The notes beneath the pieces are model-generated. The model was not told the DNA's origin. It searched no databases and saw only the letters and a list, made by a program, of their open reading frames with translations. 64,000 bases of DNA, from the NCBI GenBank assembly GCA_009768925.2, contig VHIT02000027.1:1-64000 (forward strand). Direction: 5' to 3'. Position numbers and translations under genes: made by a program. This document shows, piece by piece, positions 38,539 through 47,260 of the stretch (the first letter of the stretch is position 1; the number at the start of each line of letters is the position of its first letter). The DNA comes from Cryptosporidium bovis. Its lineage: Eukaryota; Apicomplexa; Conoidasida; Eucoccidiorida; Cryptosporidiidae.

Positions 38539-39261
38539 TCAGGCACCAGATAACTTTAGGTTCAACTTCTGATAAATTTTCAAATTCTTGAGTATCTTTA
38601 AGATGTTAGTGACCTCTAAATCCTTTCTTTTAAACTCAGTCTCCAGCAATTTTATATATTCGCTAATTTTTTTATCATTTCTTTCCACAATACTAGTTAA
38701 ATCACGTTTTCTCATTTCACCTGCTTCTATTTCCTTAATATTCATATCTGTGTCAAAAACATCATCCATGACTTTTAGATCCATTGTTAATGAATCTATT
38801 TTGTCAATCAAGTACTCTTTGGTAGTATTTGTTTTTTTCGAAATGATTAATAACGCTCTCTCAAATGGATCATGCAATAGTTTGTAACTTCGAATTATAT
38901 GAATTGGTATTTCCATATTCACATTTTCATCAATATCTGGATGAGATAATTTTATCAATTCCTTATATTTGCTTTCAAGAAATTTTTTGTCGATTTCGAA
39001 TGAGTATTCAATGCCAAATGTTTGAAACATATCTGCATCTAAAATATTGACAACATTAGTTTCACATTTGCCACATCTAAATACTTTTTCTTGTAAAAAA
39101 TTATGTTTTTTTTTAACTAATTTGTTTTTCTTGCATAGGGAACATAAAAAAAATTTGAAGAACTCTAATCTATTATAGAAAAGTGTTATACCTACATTAT
39201 ATTTATTCGCCTGCTTTAATAATGGATTTAAGAAATGTTTGCATTTCAAATACTTAAACAT
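38539..39261 (-). CDS. HSCB: HscB/Jac1 co-chaperone for Fe-S cluster assembly
   Basis: 240 residues. An N-terminal region that could include a mitochondrial-type presequence is followed by two Cys pairs (Cys40/Cys43 and Cys63/Cys66) as in the zinc-binding N-terminus of human HSCB. A J domain comes next with KYKELIKLSHPD, where the HPD is at residues 107-109, and then the HscB C-terminal helical bundle. HscB brings the scaffold IscU to the mitochondrial Hsp70 so that an Fe-S cluster can be transferred. In Cryptosporidium the mitosome keeps this pathway. It diverges from POP1 with only 34 bases between start codons. Confidence 0.85.
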   Translation of the reverse strand: MFKYLKCKHFLNPLLKQANKYNVGITLFYNRLEFFKFFLCSLCKKNKLVKKKHNFLQEKVFRCGKCETNVVNILDADMFQTFGIEYSFEIDKKFLESKYKELIKLSHPDIDENVNMEIPIHIIRSYKLLHDPFERALLIISKKTNTTKEYLIDKIDSLTMDLKVMDDVFDTDMNIKEIEAGEMRKRDLTSIVERNDKKISEYIKLLETEFKRKDLEVTNILKILKNLKIYQKLNLKLSGA

Positions 39262-39295
39262 CAGTTAAAATGAACTGAAACTGCATTACTTTTCC

Positions 39296-41851
39296 ATGTT
39301 AAAAGTTAGCGGTAACTTTATTCGTCTATTACAGACAATTATTTTTAAAATGGATACAAGTATTTCTGAAAAAAATGAGGCCTTGAACTCAATAGTACGT
39401 GAATCCTATCAAAAAACCCAAATACCAAAAGTTATCAATGTTCCACATTTGGTTTCAGGGAGGAGTTCCGAAATTCTGAAATTTATTAGCTTTATAAGAA
39501 AAAGTAACTCAATAAAGCGATGTTTCCAGAGACTTCCACCATCTATTAGGCGTAGGTCAATGTCATACAATATTTATAGAGCTCCAAAAAAAATCCGTTC
39601 TACTCTTTTTTTTGAAGTAAATAAAGCCCTTCCAAGAATCTCTAACAGAAAAAAAAATAAGAAAATATTTAATGTTGACAGGAATTTGGTCATAAGAGCT
39701 GTTAATCATCGAAATATTTTTGGAATAGAACTTTTTCCACTAAAGGTTAGAAATATCACCGAAATAAGTAACATATTTCGTGACAATCGGAGAAATATCA
39801 ATTGTGAGGTTCCTCTTAATCAATTTCGCTGGTTAGAGTCTCATTTATTTCATGCAAAAAGGTTTCATATGTGTGAGGCATTTGGGTACAAGCTTCCATT
39901 CTGTTCTACATTAAAGAGAAGTAGGAAGATATACAGGGCAATAAAGCATCATTTTGTTGTTCACGATTCATCTTATCTTCATATTTTTGAGATAACAGGT
40001 ATGGACAGTGAAATATCACTACTTTTCAAGCTTTGTAATTTTGATACGAGTTTTTTATTCGATGAGAAATATTACTGTGGTTATTATCGTGGAGGTGGAT
40101 TTATGTTCAAATTGGATGATAATAAATTCATTTATGCGTCAAATAGAATGGAATTTTTTGAGGAATTAAACTTTTTTTCATGGGAAAGAATTGCACCTAT
40201 AGAGTTCTTGTGGATTCCCAACTGTAAAAACTGCAATTCAAATAGATCTCTTTGGATTTGGATCCATCCCATTGCTTCTTATCAATTGTTCGTTTATCTG
40301 GAAAAGTGCATTAAATTTTACAATCTGAAAATAAACATTAACTTAGTTGAAGATTTAAATAGATTAGAAGTAATGGGCCCAAAATCTCTAGATATATTCA
40401 AAAACATAATCTCTGAAGAGTATTCAATTTTTCTGCATAACGAAGTTTCTAATTCAATTAAGCAAGATGCAATTTACAGCTTTCAAGTAAATATTCCAAC
40501 TTCTTATAAATCATATAAAAAAAAAGGTCATATTACCTCATGTAAACTTGAAACTATTAACGAATGTAAAGACATCGTTAGCTCTAGATGTTCATTTTTT
40601 TGTATTGGTTTAAGGCAATCACTGAGAGAAGAATCATCCCTTATAAAAAAATCAAAGCATAAACAAAATAAGGACGCCTCTAAAAATATTGGAACTACAT
40701 TCGTAAGTCTACCTACGAATAGGAGCAATAAGAAAACACTAAGAAACCTTGTGTTAAAAATAAATGAAAGAAACGAAAATAAAAAAATGAAGACAAATAC
40801 GAATAGTTCTCGTCAAATTAACAGCAATGGACAGCTTCACGAGATAAGTTCAAATATAGTATTAATTTTCCACCAAGGGAGTAGACGTGGATTTGACATT
40901 CTTATTCCTAGGGGACTTAATTCAACAGTTCTTCTTAGGCATGCATCTTCACTTCATGGGCAGATAATCGGTATAAAGGAAAGGAGAATAATTAATCTTG
41001 AATTCGGTATTCCATCATTTCCTTACGACTATGTAGAAACGTTGAGTTATCAAAAGCTTCAAATAACTAACTGTATTACTTCCAGGTTCAGAGATTCAGA
41101 CAATTCGTGCCTCAATGAAGTTTTAAATACTTATAATTACATCAAAACCCCAAAAGGGAAGCGAGTAAACTATCATTTTAATAAAATTGAATTTCCATTT
41201 CTAATTAATTGGGATAAAATTCTTGGAAAAGGCGACAAAGACAGATTTTACATAAATAATAGTGCCTTGTTTAAAAATGTGCTTGCAAAAGTAAATGGAA
41301 ATATGAATACCAATAATATAGTAGAAAATTTTAATGTTTTCGTTCCAAGAAATGGATATAGAGGTACATTGAAGGAAGAAAGGTTGTTTTTTGATGGCAT
41401 GAAGTTTGACCGTAATAATTTATTCAAGTCGCTAATAATGGTTAAAATACATTCCAATTTCAAAGTTAATACTAAGTCTCATATTTATATGTGCGAAAAA
41501 AATGACAATCTAAATATTGCTGAAGGAAAAAAACTGTTCGAAAAACCCCAAAAGTGTAAGAAACCGTTAATCCCAAACGTTAATGTTGACTTTCACTTGA
41601 ACAACATTCTACTCAACTGCGACTTTAATTGTTTAAGAAAATTAGTCGGTGTTGTTCTCAGTGGAGGGTTCTCAATGGAGTTTGGTAAGGGATTCGGAAT
41701 AGGATGCATTTCATTTGATTCGTACAACAAATCACTGGAATTACAAAGAACAGAACCTCTAGATTTTTGGGTTAGATTCAACAGTTTATGCTACAAACCT
41801 GTAAAAATTGAAAGGTTGTACTCAAATTGTCAGCATTTTAAAATTTATTAA
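39296..41851 (+). CDS. POP1: RNase P/MRP protein subunit POP1
   Basis: 851 residues. The conserved POP1 N-domain is plain: FQRLPPSIRRRSMSYN and RWLESHLFHAKRFHM, then YKLPFCSTLKRSRKIYRA. The POPLD region follows at about 530-600 (SRRGFDILIPRGLNS, GIPSFPYDYVET), and the C-terminus has VGVVLSGGFSMEFGKGFGIG. POP1 is the largest protein of the RNase P and MRP ribonucleoproteins, which trim pre-tRNA and pre-rRNA. A second ATG at 39350 (residue 19) gives a more usual start, so the first 18 residues may not be translated. Its stop codon overlaps the stop of the gene on the opposite strand. Confidence 0.88.
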   Translation: MLKVSGNFIRLLQTIIFKMDTSISEKNEALNSIVRESYQKTQIPKVINVPHLVSGRSSEILKFISFIRKSNSIKRCFQRLPPSIRRRSMSYNIYRAPKKIRSTLFFEVNKALPRISNRKKNKKIFNVDRNLVIRAVNHRNIFGIELFPLKVRNITEISNIFRDNRRNINCEVPLNQFRWLESHLFHAKRFHMCEAFGYKLPFCSTLKRSRKIYRAIKHHFVVHDSSYLHIFEITGMDSEISLLFKLCNFDTSFLFDEKYYCGYYRGGGFMFKLDDNKFIYASNRMEFFEELNFFSWERIAPIEFLWIPNCKNCNSNRSLWIWIHPIASYQLFVYLEKCIKFYNLKININLVEDLNRLEVMGPKSLDIFKNIISEEYSIFLHNEVSNSIKQDAIYSFQVNIPTSYKSYKKKGHITSCKLETINECKDIVSSRCSFFCIGLRQSLREESSLIKKSKHKQNKDASKNIGTTFVSLPTNRSNKKTLRNLVLKINERNENKKMKTNTNSSRQINSNGQLHEISSNIVLIFHQGSRRGFDILIPRGLNSTVLLRHASSLHGQIIGIKERRIINLEFGIPSFPYDYVETLSYQKLQITNCITSRFRDSDNSCLNEVLNTYNYIKTPKGKRVNYHFNKIEFPFLINWDKILGKGDKDRFYINNSALFKNVLAKVNGNMNTNNIVENFNVFVPRNGYRGTLKEERLFFDGMKFDRNNLFKSLIMVKIHSNFKVNTKSHIYMCEKNDNLNIAEGKKLFEKPQKCKKPLIPNVNVDFHLNNILLNCDFNCLRKLVGVVLSGGFSMEFGKGFGIGCISFDSYNKSLELQRTEPLDFWVRFNSLCYKPVKIERLYSNCQHFKIY

Positions 41852-42759
41852 TTATCCAAAATCCTAATCCCGGGTTTATTTTGTGTTGAATTAACTTTTG
41901 ACAACATCATCTTTGGGCCCCTTGTAACAAATACAAAAGCACAGTTAGTCTCTCCTCCGCTTTCCCCTTCCGTCTTATCAATGAATGATTTCGGAATATT
42001 TATTATATGATTTTGTAGCTTCTCCTTGTAAATATTTGAATAATAGTCGTTTTCATACCTAAATATTCCCTTTTCTTTTACGTAATATGAGAATCTTGTT
42101 ATTGGATGTTTCCAACCATCGTGCAATTCCAGTAGTGAGCAATCAAACATTTCTTCAGAATCCAAAATTATGTGAAAGGTTGAATCTTGATCTAATTCAA
42201 ATGGAACAACATCTAATATTGAAATAGCTTTTACATTTGGTTTGCTTGGATGTAGTAATATGGATTCATCTTCAGTTGCGCTATCATCCTTAAATCGGTT
42301 CAACTTACGCACCTCCTCGGATACTTCTGAAGATTGATTTTCATTAAATGCAAAGATATTGTATGATTCTATAACTTCTTCATCCACAAGAACTAAATCT
42401 TCCATTTTTATGTGATCATCAGTGCCATCTTTGAAATCAAGTTCTTTTGCTGAAGATACTTCGGTCTCTTTTTCTACTGAATTCATTGAAAATCCTATAT
42501 TACTCGTCGGAAATAGGTTAATACTTATACTGTTTGTGTCCTCAAATGATGTGAAATTATATCCCTGAATAATAGCCGGAGAAATAGGAATATTTATCAA
42601 TTCTGGTTCTGACGATAATATGGGTAATTTATTAACACCTGTAAAGAACTCGTGCTTATATGGAAATGTCATATTTGAATCAGGAACATTTTGAGACGCA
42701 TATGAATGTTTACGAAAGTAGTCCGAAACATGGTGATTAACTCTATTCTTCAATTGCAT
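41848..42759 (-). CDS. Unknown protein, 303 residues
   Basis: I do not recognise this protein. It is polar and acidic in the middle (residues about 100-170 rich in Asp, Glu and Ser), with a more ordered C-terminal half that includes aromatic-rich stretches (HPITRFSYYVKEKGIF) and a final VFVTRGPKMMLSKV. No signal peptide or membrane segment is apparent. The stop codon shares TTAA at 41848-41851 with the POP1 stop on the other strand. The upstream side has a GCGC core at 42800-42803 and an A16 run at 42834-42849. Confidence 0.75.
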   Translation of the reverse strand: MQLKNRVNHHVSDYFRKHSYASQNVPDSNMTFPYKHEFFTGVNKLPILSSEPELINIPISPAIIQGYNFTSFEDTNSISINLFPTSNIGFSMNSVEKETEVSSAKELDFKDGTDDHIKMEDLVLVDEEVIESYNIFAFNENQSSEVSEEVRKLNRFKDDSATEDESILLHPSKPNVKAISILDVVPFELDQDSTFHIILDSEEMFDCSLLELHDGWKHPITRFSYYVKEKGIFRYENDYYSNIYKEKLQNHIINIPKSFIDKTEGESGGETNCAFVFVTRGPKMMLSKVNSTQNKPGIRILDN

Positions 42760-43468
42760 TTGTCTTAAATGAATTTCAATAAAGAAAAATTTATGCAGTG
42801 CGCTTTTTTACAATAGCCTAAAAGTATTGCTATAAAAAAAAAAAAAAAATTAACAATTACTATTGGCAAATGCGTCTAAAAAAGTCTATTTGCTATATAT
42901 TTACTTTTATACTTATTTAATATTAATCAGTCAATTTGTCTCCGTATTTACCATTCATTTTCGTAAACTTCTTTCTTCTCCCCTCGCCCCTAAAGTCACT
43001 TCAAGTATTACTTCAGATTCTCTATAGGACAAACATTTCAAAACAATAAATAGGTCAATTATTCTTTAGACAAGAAGTCAAAGTTACGTTTCTTCTTTCA
43101 AACAATGTATATAAGCATCGCGACAACCCTGTTTATCCTCTAAAATATAACTAGGGATCTTTAAGGATTACTATAAGTGGCAGTGGATTATCATTTCCGC
43201 AATGCATAATCAACACTATTTCACCAATCTCACTTTCTTATAGCTCATATACTTCAAATAAAACGAACGTTTAGATTCAACAATGTTAAATAAACATAAA
43301 TTTGGATCAATACTCGAAATAAAATTACGTTAATTTGTTTGAAAGCCCAAAGGAGATAATGCAATTCAAGTACGCTTCCTATTTTTGCTCTGAAGTATTG
43401 AGCAAGACCTGCCTTTAAGTGCACTATTACTGTATATATTTAGGGTTTCACGGTTCATTTTTATCCCA
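42760..43468. other. Divergent intergenic region upstream of a small secreted protein
   Basis: 709 bases. It contains an A16 run (42834-42849), a GCGC core (42800-42803) and a pyrimidine-rich stretch near 42970 (CTTCTTTCTTCTCCCCTCGCCCC). I see no RNA gene, tRNA or long exon here. Confidence 0.5.
42834..42849 (+). repeat. A16 homopolymer
   Basis: Sixteen uninterrupted A bases in the intergenic space upstream of the 303-residue gene, likely length variable. Confidence 0.85.
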
Positions 43469-43765
43469 ATGTTTTTTTTTTTGCGTCTTTCCTTGTTTAT
43501 ACTCTTGGTAATGTTTTCCCTTAGAGCAGATTTAACTCCTGATTCACACCTTTCATTGGTTGTAAATGAAGACGATACTTCTTTAGAAACTTCTCCTTGT
43601 TCAGAAAACGTAGAACAAGTGACCCATGACTCAATTTCTATTTCTTCACTAACCAAGTTGTTAAATTTAACGTCCAACTCCTCCATTCCATTTATAAAAA
43701 TGCAGAATCGCGGCACATCTGGTTCCAGGATACTAAAACAGGCTGTTTATCCTACTAACCCCTAA
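43469..43765 (+). CDS. Small secreted protein candidate, 98 residues
   Basis: A clear signal peptide opens the frame: MFFFLRLSLFILLVMFSLRA, with likely cleavage after Ala20. The mature part is short, Ser/Thr-rich and has a single Cys (residue 43) and a possible N-glycosylation site (NLTS or NSS). The start follows a long gene-free stretch, as expected for an independent promoter. An overlapping open frame runs on the other strand (43366-43716) without any such feature, so I prefer this one. No homologue is recognised. Many apicomplexan secreted effectors are of this size, but a role is not shown. Confidence 0.5.
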   Translation: MFFFLRLSLFILLVMFSLRADLTPDSHLSLVVNEDDTSLETSPCSENVEQVTHDSISISSLTKLLNLTSNSSIPFIKMQNRGTSGSRILKQAVYPTNP

Positions 43766-43890
43766 TATGAATTTAAAGTTTTTATGTCATTTTTTGATTC
43801 ATTTTGCATATTTGTTGAAACTTGTTAAAAGAGGTTAAAAACAAACTAGTCAATTGATATTATTGCTTTATTTTTACCCGAGTTCTCAAC

Positions 43891-44997
43891 TTAGTTGTCA
43901 ATATCGAAAAGATGGTCATTGTTTGCCTGAGTTGCTATTTTGGTTTCAATTGCCAATGTTCTAAACATGTTAGCAATATTATCATGAGGATTACTACTAC
44001 TTCTTCCAAATGGTGAATAGTTCCCAATTGAACTAGATTCACTTCTGTCTCTTCCATAAAAATCACTAGATATTCCTTGCATTCCTAATGTAGGAAAATC
44101 ACTGTTTGTTTGGATCTTACTTTGTGCTGACTTTTTTATCTCTTGAATTCCAACTTTCTTCCCTCTTCTCCCAATATTCGGTACTTCATTAGTGTTAGAA
44201 AATGATTCCGAAAATATCCAAGAAATTGCACGCCTAACTTCAATTAAATTTTGTGAGAGGAACTTTATACATGAAACTCGAGAGCACCACCTAACATGGT
44301 ATTCCGCATGTGGTCCGCAATATAAAACAATTCCAAGAAAATTAGACAGTTTCTTTTTTGAGATCTCTTCGGATAATTTTTCGTTTAGAGCCAAGTCTGC
44401 AGAAGTAACAATTAGCCTTTTACATCCATCAAGTTCATTATTTACATCAAGTAATTCCTTGCAATTTTCCGCAATATACACATACGCACCAAGTGATTCA
44501 ACTTCCTCTTTAAAATTATTTGCAATTCCTAAGCCTAAGTTAGCTTTTAAAAATAAAACTATCGCCTTCACCTGACCTTTTTTTGTTCCTATATCAGTGT
44601 AACTATTTTTGAGACTTCCTGTAGCATTTGAACCCGTTAATGCAGGAATGTTTTCATTTCCATTATAAAAATCCCTAAAGTTGTACAACAAATCATCAAC
44701 TGATTTATTTCTTATGTTCTCCCCTAAATTAAAGTTTTCTCTATCAAAGAAATCTCTTTTGAATGATTTTAAGTCGTACAACCAATTATCAAAATTATTT
44801 AACCCATTGAAAGATTCATTTTCCTTTATGTGATAAGAAAACTCGTCATTGTGGTTATTATTATAATAATAATAACTCTCGAAATCAAGGTCAACAGTTG
44901 TTCCAGTAGGTAACGACAATGTCAGAGTCTCACTCTCCTTTAGTTCGTCATTGAATGTATTCAAATTAATTAGTCGATCAATGTTGAAGCCTGACAT
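43891..44997 (-). CDS. Unknown protein with a receiver-like alpha/beta domain
   Basis: 368 residues. Asn- and Tyr-rich low-complexity sequence fills residues 1-135 (including a YYYYNNNHN run). Residues about 142-265 alternate hydrophobic strands and helices: KAIVLFLKANLGLG, LGAYVYIAEN, KRLIVTSADLAL, FLGIVLYCGPHAEYHV, IKFLSQNLIEV. This pattern resembles a receiver-like or other Rossmannoid fold; no phospho-acceptor Asp is evident. A Ser/Asn-rich tail follows. I cannot assign a function. The gene is followed on the same strand, upstream, by the p25-like gene after a 251-base gap with no feature. Confidence 0.72.
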   Translation of the reverse strand: MSGFNIDRLINLNTFNDELKESETLTLSLPTGTTVDLDFESYYYYNNNHNDEFSYHIKENESFNGLNNFDNWLYDLKSFKRDFFDRENFNLGENIRNKSVDDLLYNFRDFYNGNENIPALTGSNATGSLKNSYTDIGTKKGQVKAIVLFLKANLGLGIANNFKEEVESLGAYVYIAENCKELLDVNNELDGCKRLIVTSADLALNEKLSEEISKKKLSNFLGIVLYCGPHAEYHVRWCSRVSCIKFLSQNLIEVRRAISWIFSESFSNTNEVPNIGRRGKKVGIQEIKKSAQSKIQTNSDFPTLGMQGISSDFYGRDRSESSSIGNYSPFGRSSSNPHDNIANMFRTLAIETKIATQANNDHLFDIDN

Positions 44998-45248
44998 ATC
45001 TTTCTTTCTGACTTATCTTTAATCAATATAAAATATTAAAATAAACATTTTATTTTGACAAATGATAATACATAAGCATGAAAAATGTGACCCACATTTT
45101 TCCGGTAAAGCATGCAAAAGAAAATTATGAATTAATTATATTTTTTTTATTTTCCGTCAAAAAATATTAAATAGTGGGCATCAAAATCGCAGAAAAATAC
45201 CTTGTTATAAATATAATATAAACGTTTTCTATGTTTTTTTCCTCATTT

Positions 45249-47018
45249 TCAACTACTGTCATTTGCACTACTATCTTTACAGCACATTGAACTTTTTTGT
45301 GAAAAATTACTGCTTGAGTATCCACTTTTCCCCGAAAAAGAACATTCTGAGTCGTGATTACTGCAACTACAACTTTCCGAATATTCATCACTCTCAGTTA
45401 TAAATGGTTGTTTTCCGAGTCTAAACCACGGCAAAATTGCTCTATTTATCATAGATTGTAAACTTTTAACGTCTTTTAATTCAAGATTTTCTGGTACTTT
45501 ATTATTTGTTATTACATCTTCACATTTTTCGAAGTTATTTGGTTGATAAATTGTTAGTATTAAAGGTATGATATATTTTTTAACAATACTTTGGAATGCA
45601 AAAATTGGGTTGCTACCACAAAACGATACTTCACCACAATAAAGCAATATTTCCTTAAATTCCCAGTAGTCAACACCTTTAGGATCAACTAACACCGCAG
45701 AATAGCACCTTTCTATTTGCACAGGAGTTAGAAACTCTTCAAAATTGCCACCAAGTAAACCAGAATCATTAATTAAATTATAAAACTGACGGTATGAAAG
45801 TCTGTCGTTATTTGGGCCTGAATAATATACAAAGATCCTGAATAATTTTTTGTCATCTTCCTCGCTTATATTTTTAAGTATTGTGAGAATTTCTGATTCA
45901 GATTCCTTTTGTTTATGACTTTCTTTTGTTCGAATATCGTTTTCTCCTTTTTTCTCAAGGTTAATTTTCACTTTATATTCACTATCAAAAAGATTTACGT
46001 CGCTATTTCTAGATCTATTTTCTGCGTGGTATTTTTCTCCAACGTTAATTCTGTTATTATCTACTCTTTTATGTTCGGCTATATGCTCATTTGCAAAGTC
46101 TTTAACAGCTCCACTTTCAAAGTTGCAACCACAGCATGCATCTGACTTTTTACAAACTGCATCAATACCAATACTAAAAGTTGATCTTTTTTCAAATTGA
46201 GTCGAAATATCTTTTTTTTCAATTTTCGTCTGAATCTCCTTTTCTTTTCTCTGCATTGTAGGATCGTTCACTTGTATACATTTATTTGATTTAATCAGTT
46301 TTGTTGTTATAACTTCAATTATATCACAATTTAGCAAGAATGAAACAACTAGATTTAGTTTTTCTTGTTCAGTTGCTCCAGTTGATCTAAATTTGAATTG
46401 TGAAAATTGGTGTAACAATTTCATAAAAGAGTTAAATTCGATGCACTTTTTCTTCGTTAAAGATCCTTCCTCACTCTTTGGAAACATTCTTTCCAAAATG
46501 TCAATTGGCTTACTCTTATGATATAATTTGCTGTTATGAAGCATATTCGCAAATTGTTCACAATTCAAGTATATTGAATTGTTTGAAAAGTAGTAAAACA
46601 GGCTTTCCAGATCCATATTTAATTTACATGGTACATGTATAACAACTTCATTATTTTCATCTCTCGAAACTTTTAGTAGATCTGATCTCAAGTATATACT
46701 ATTTTTATTGTCGTAACAACAGGTTATTTTCTCAAAACAATTTTTATTCAAATCTATATCAGTTTTTTTTAATTCTTCCTTTTCACTAAAACTAGACTTT
46801 ACTATTCCAACACGATCATTGGAATATGCTCCAAATTCATTATCATTAAGTGTATTACTAGACTCATTATATTCAATTTCTTTACTCCTATTATCAATAT
46901 CAATTGAATCATGTGGATTTTCTTTTTTGCATAATTCTTTATTTTCCGAGACGGACACATACCTACTACAGAAGGATCCACTCTCATTCATAACTTCAGC
47001 TCCATTAATGAAACTCAT
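45249..47018 (-). CDS. Protein with two p25-alpha/EF-hand-like modules
   Basis: 589 residues. Module 1 at about 135-212 (YLNCEQFANMLHNSKLYH, then IEFNSFMKLLHQFSQFKF) and module 2 at about 388-462 (RLSYRQFYNLINDSGLLGG, then VDYWEFKEILLYCG) both follow the helix-loop-helix spacing of TPPP/p25-alpha domains. The GLL plus acidic loop plus F-x2-F-x-E-x-L pattern is especially like it. These domains bind and bundle microtubules in animals and occur in apicomplexan cytoskeletal proteins. The calcium-loop acids are not canonical. The linker is charged low complexity with several Cys. The last 40 residues are a Ser/Cys-rich tail. Assignment is tentative. Confidence 0.65.
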   Translation of the reverse strand: MSFINGAEVMNESGSFCSRYVSVSENKELCKKENPHDSIDIDNRSKEIEYNESSNTLNDNEFGAYSNDRVGIVKSSFSEKEELKKTDIDLNKNCFEKITCCYDNKNSIYLRSDLLKVSRDENNEVVIHVPCKLNMDLESLFYYFSNNSIYLNCEQFANMLHNSKLYHKSKPIDILERMFPKSEEGSLTKKKCIEFNSFMKLLHQFSQFKFRSTGATEQEKLNLVVSFLLNCDIIEVITTKLIKSNKCIQVNDPTMQRKEKEIQTKIEKKDISTQFEKRSTFSIGIDAVCKKSDACCGCNFESGAVKDFANEHIAEHKRVDNNRINVGEKYHAENRSRNSDVNLFDSEYKVKINLEKKGENDIRTKESHKQKESESEILTILKNISEEDDKKLFRIFVYYSGPNNDRLSYRQFYNLINDSGLLGGNFEEFLTPVQIERCYSAVLVDPKGVDYWEFKEILLYCGEVSFCGSNPIFAFQSIVKKYIIPLILTIYQPNNFEKCEDVITNNKVPENLELKDVKSLQSMINRAILPWFRLGKQPFITESDEYSESCSCSNHDSECSFSGKSGYSSSNFSQKSSMCCKDSSANDSS

Positions 47019-47260
47019 ACCTCAAATCAGAGATTTTGGAACCAACAAGGCTTTCTAAGTAAAATTAATATATATCGTATTTTATTCTCTTTTTGAAAAG
47101 AAAAAACTAAATCGATAGATAAATTACTTATGCACACTTAAATACACACAATATTTTAAGGTTATAAGAGCGCAGGTAAAAAATTCCACTTTCATTAACA
47201 AACAAGAGATGTTTGTGAAAAATTCAGGCATTAAACAGCCTCATTTAACAATTCATATCA

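Noticed and set aside
43366-43716. 116-residue minus-strand ORF
   Set aside because: It overlaps the signal-peptide ORF on the other strand, is Lys/Glu/Ser-rich without a domain, and has no supporting context.
44192-44575. 127-residue plus-strand ORF
   Set aside because: It is antisense to the receiver-like domain of the 368-residue gene, with no independent evidence.
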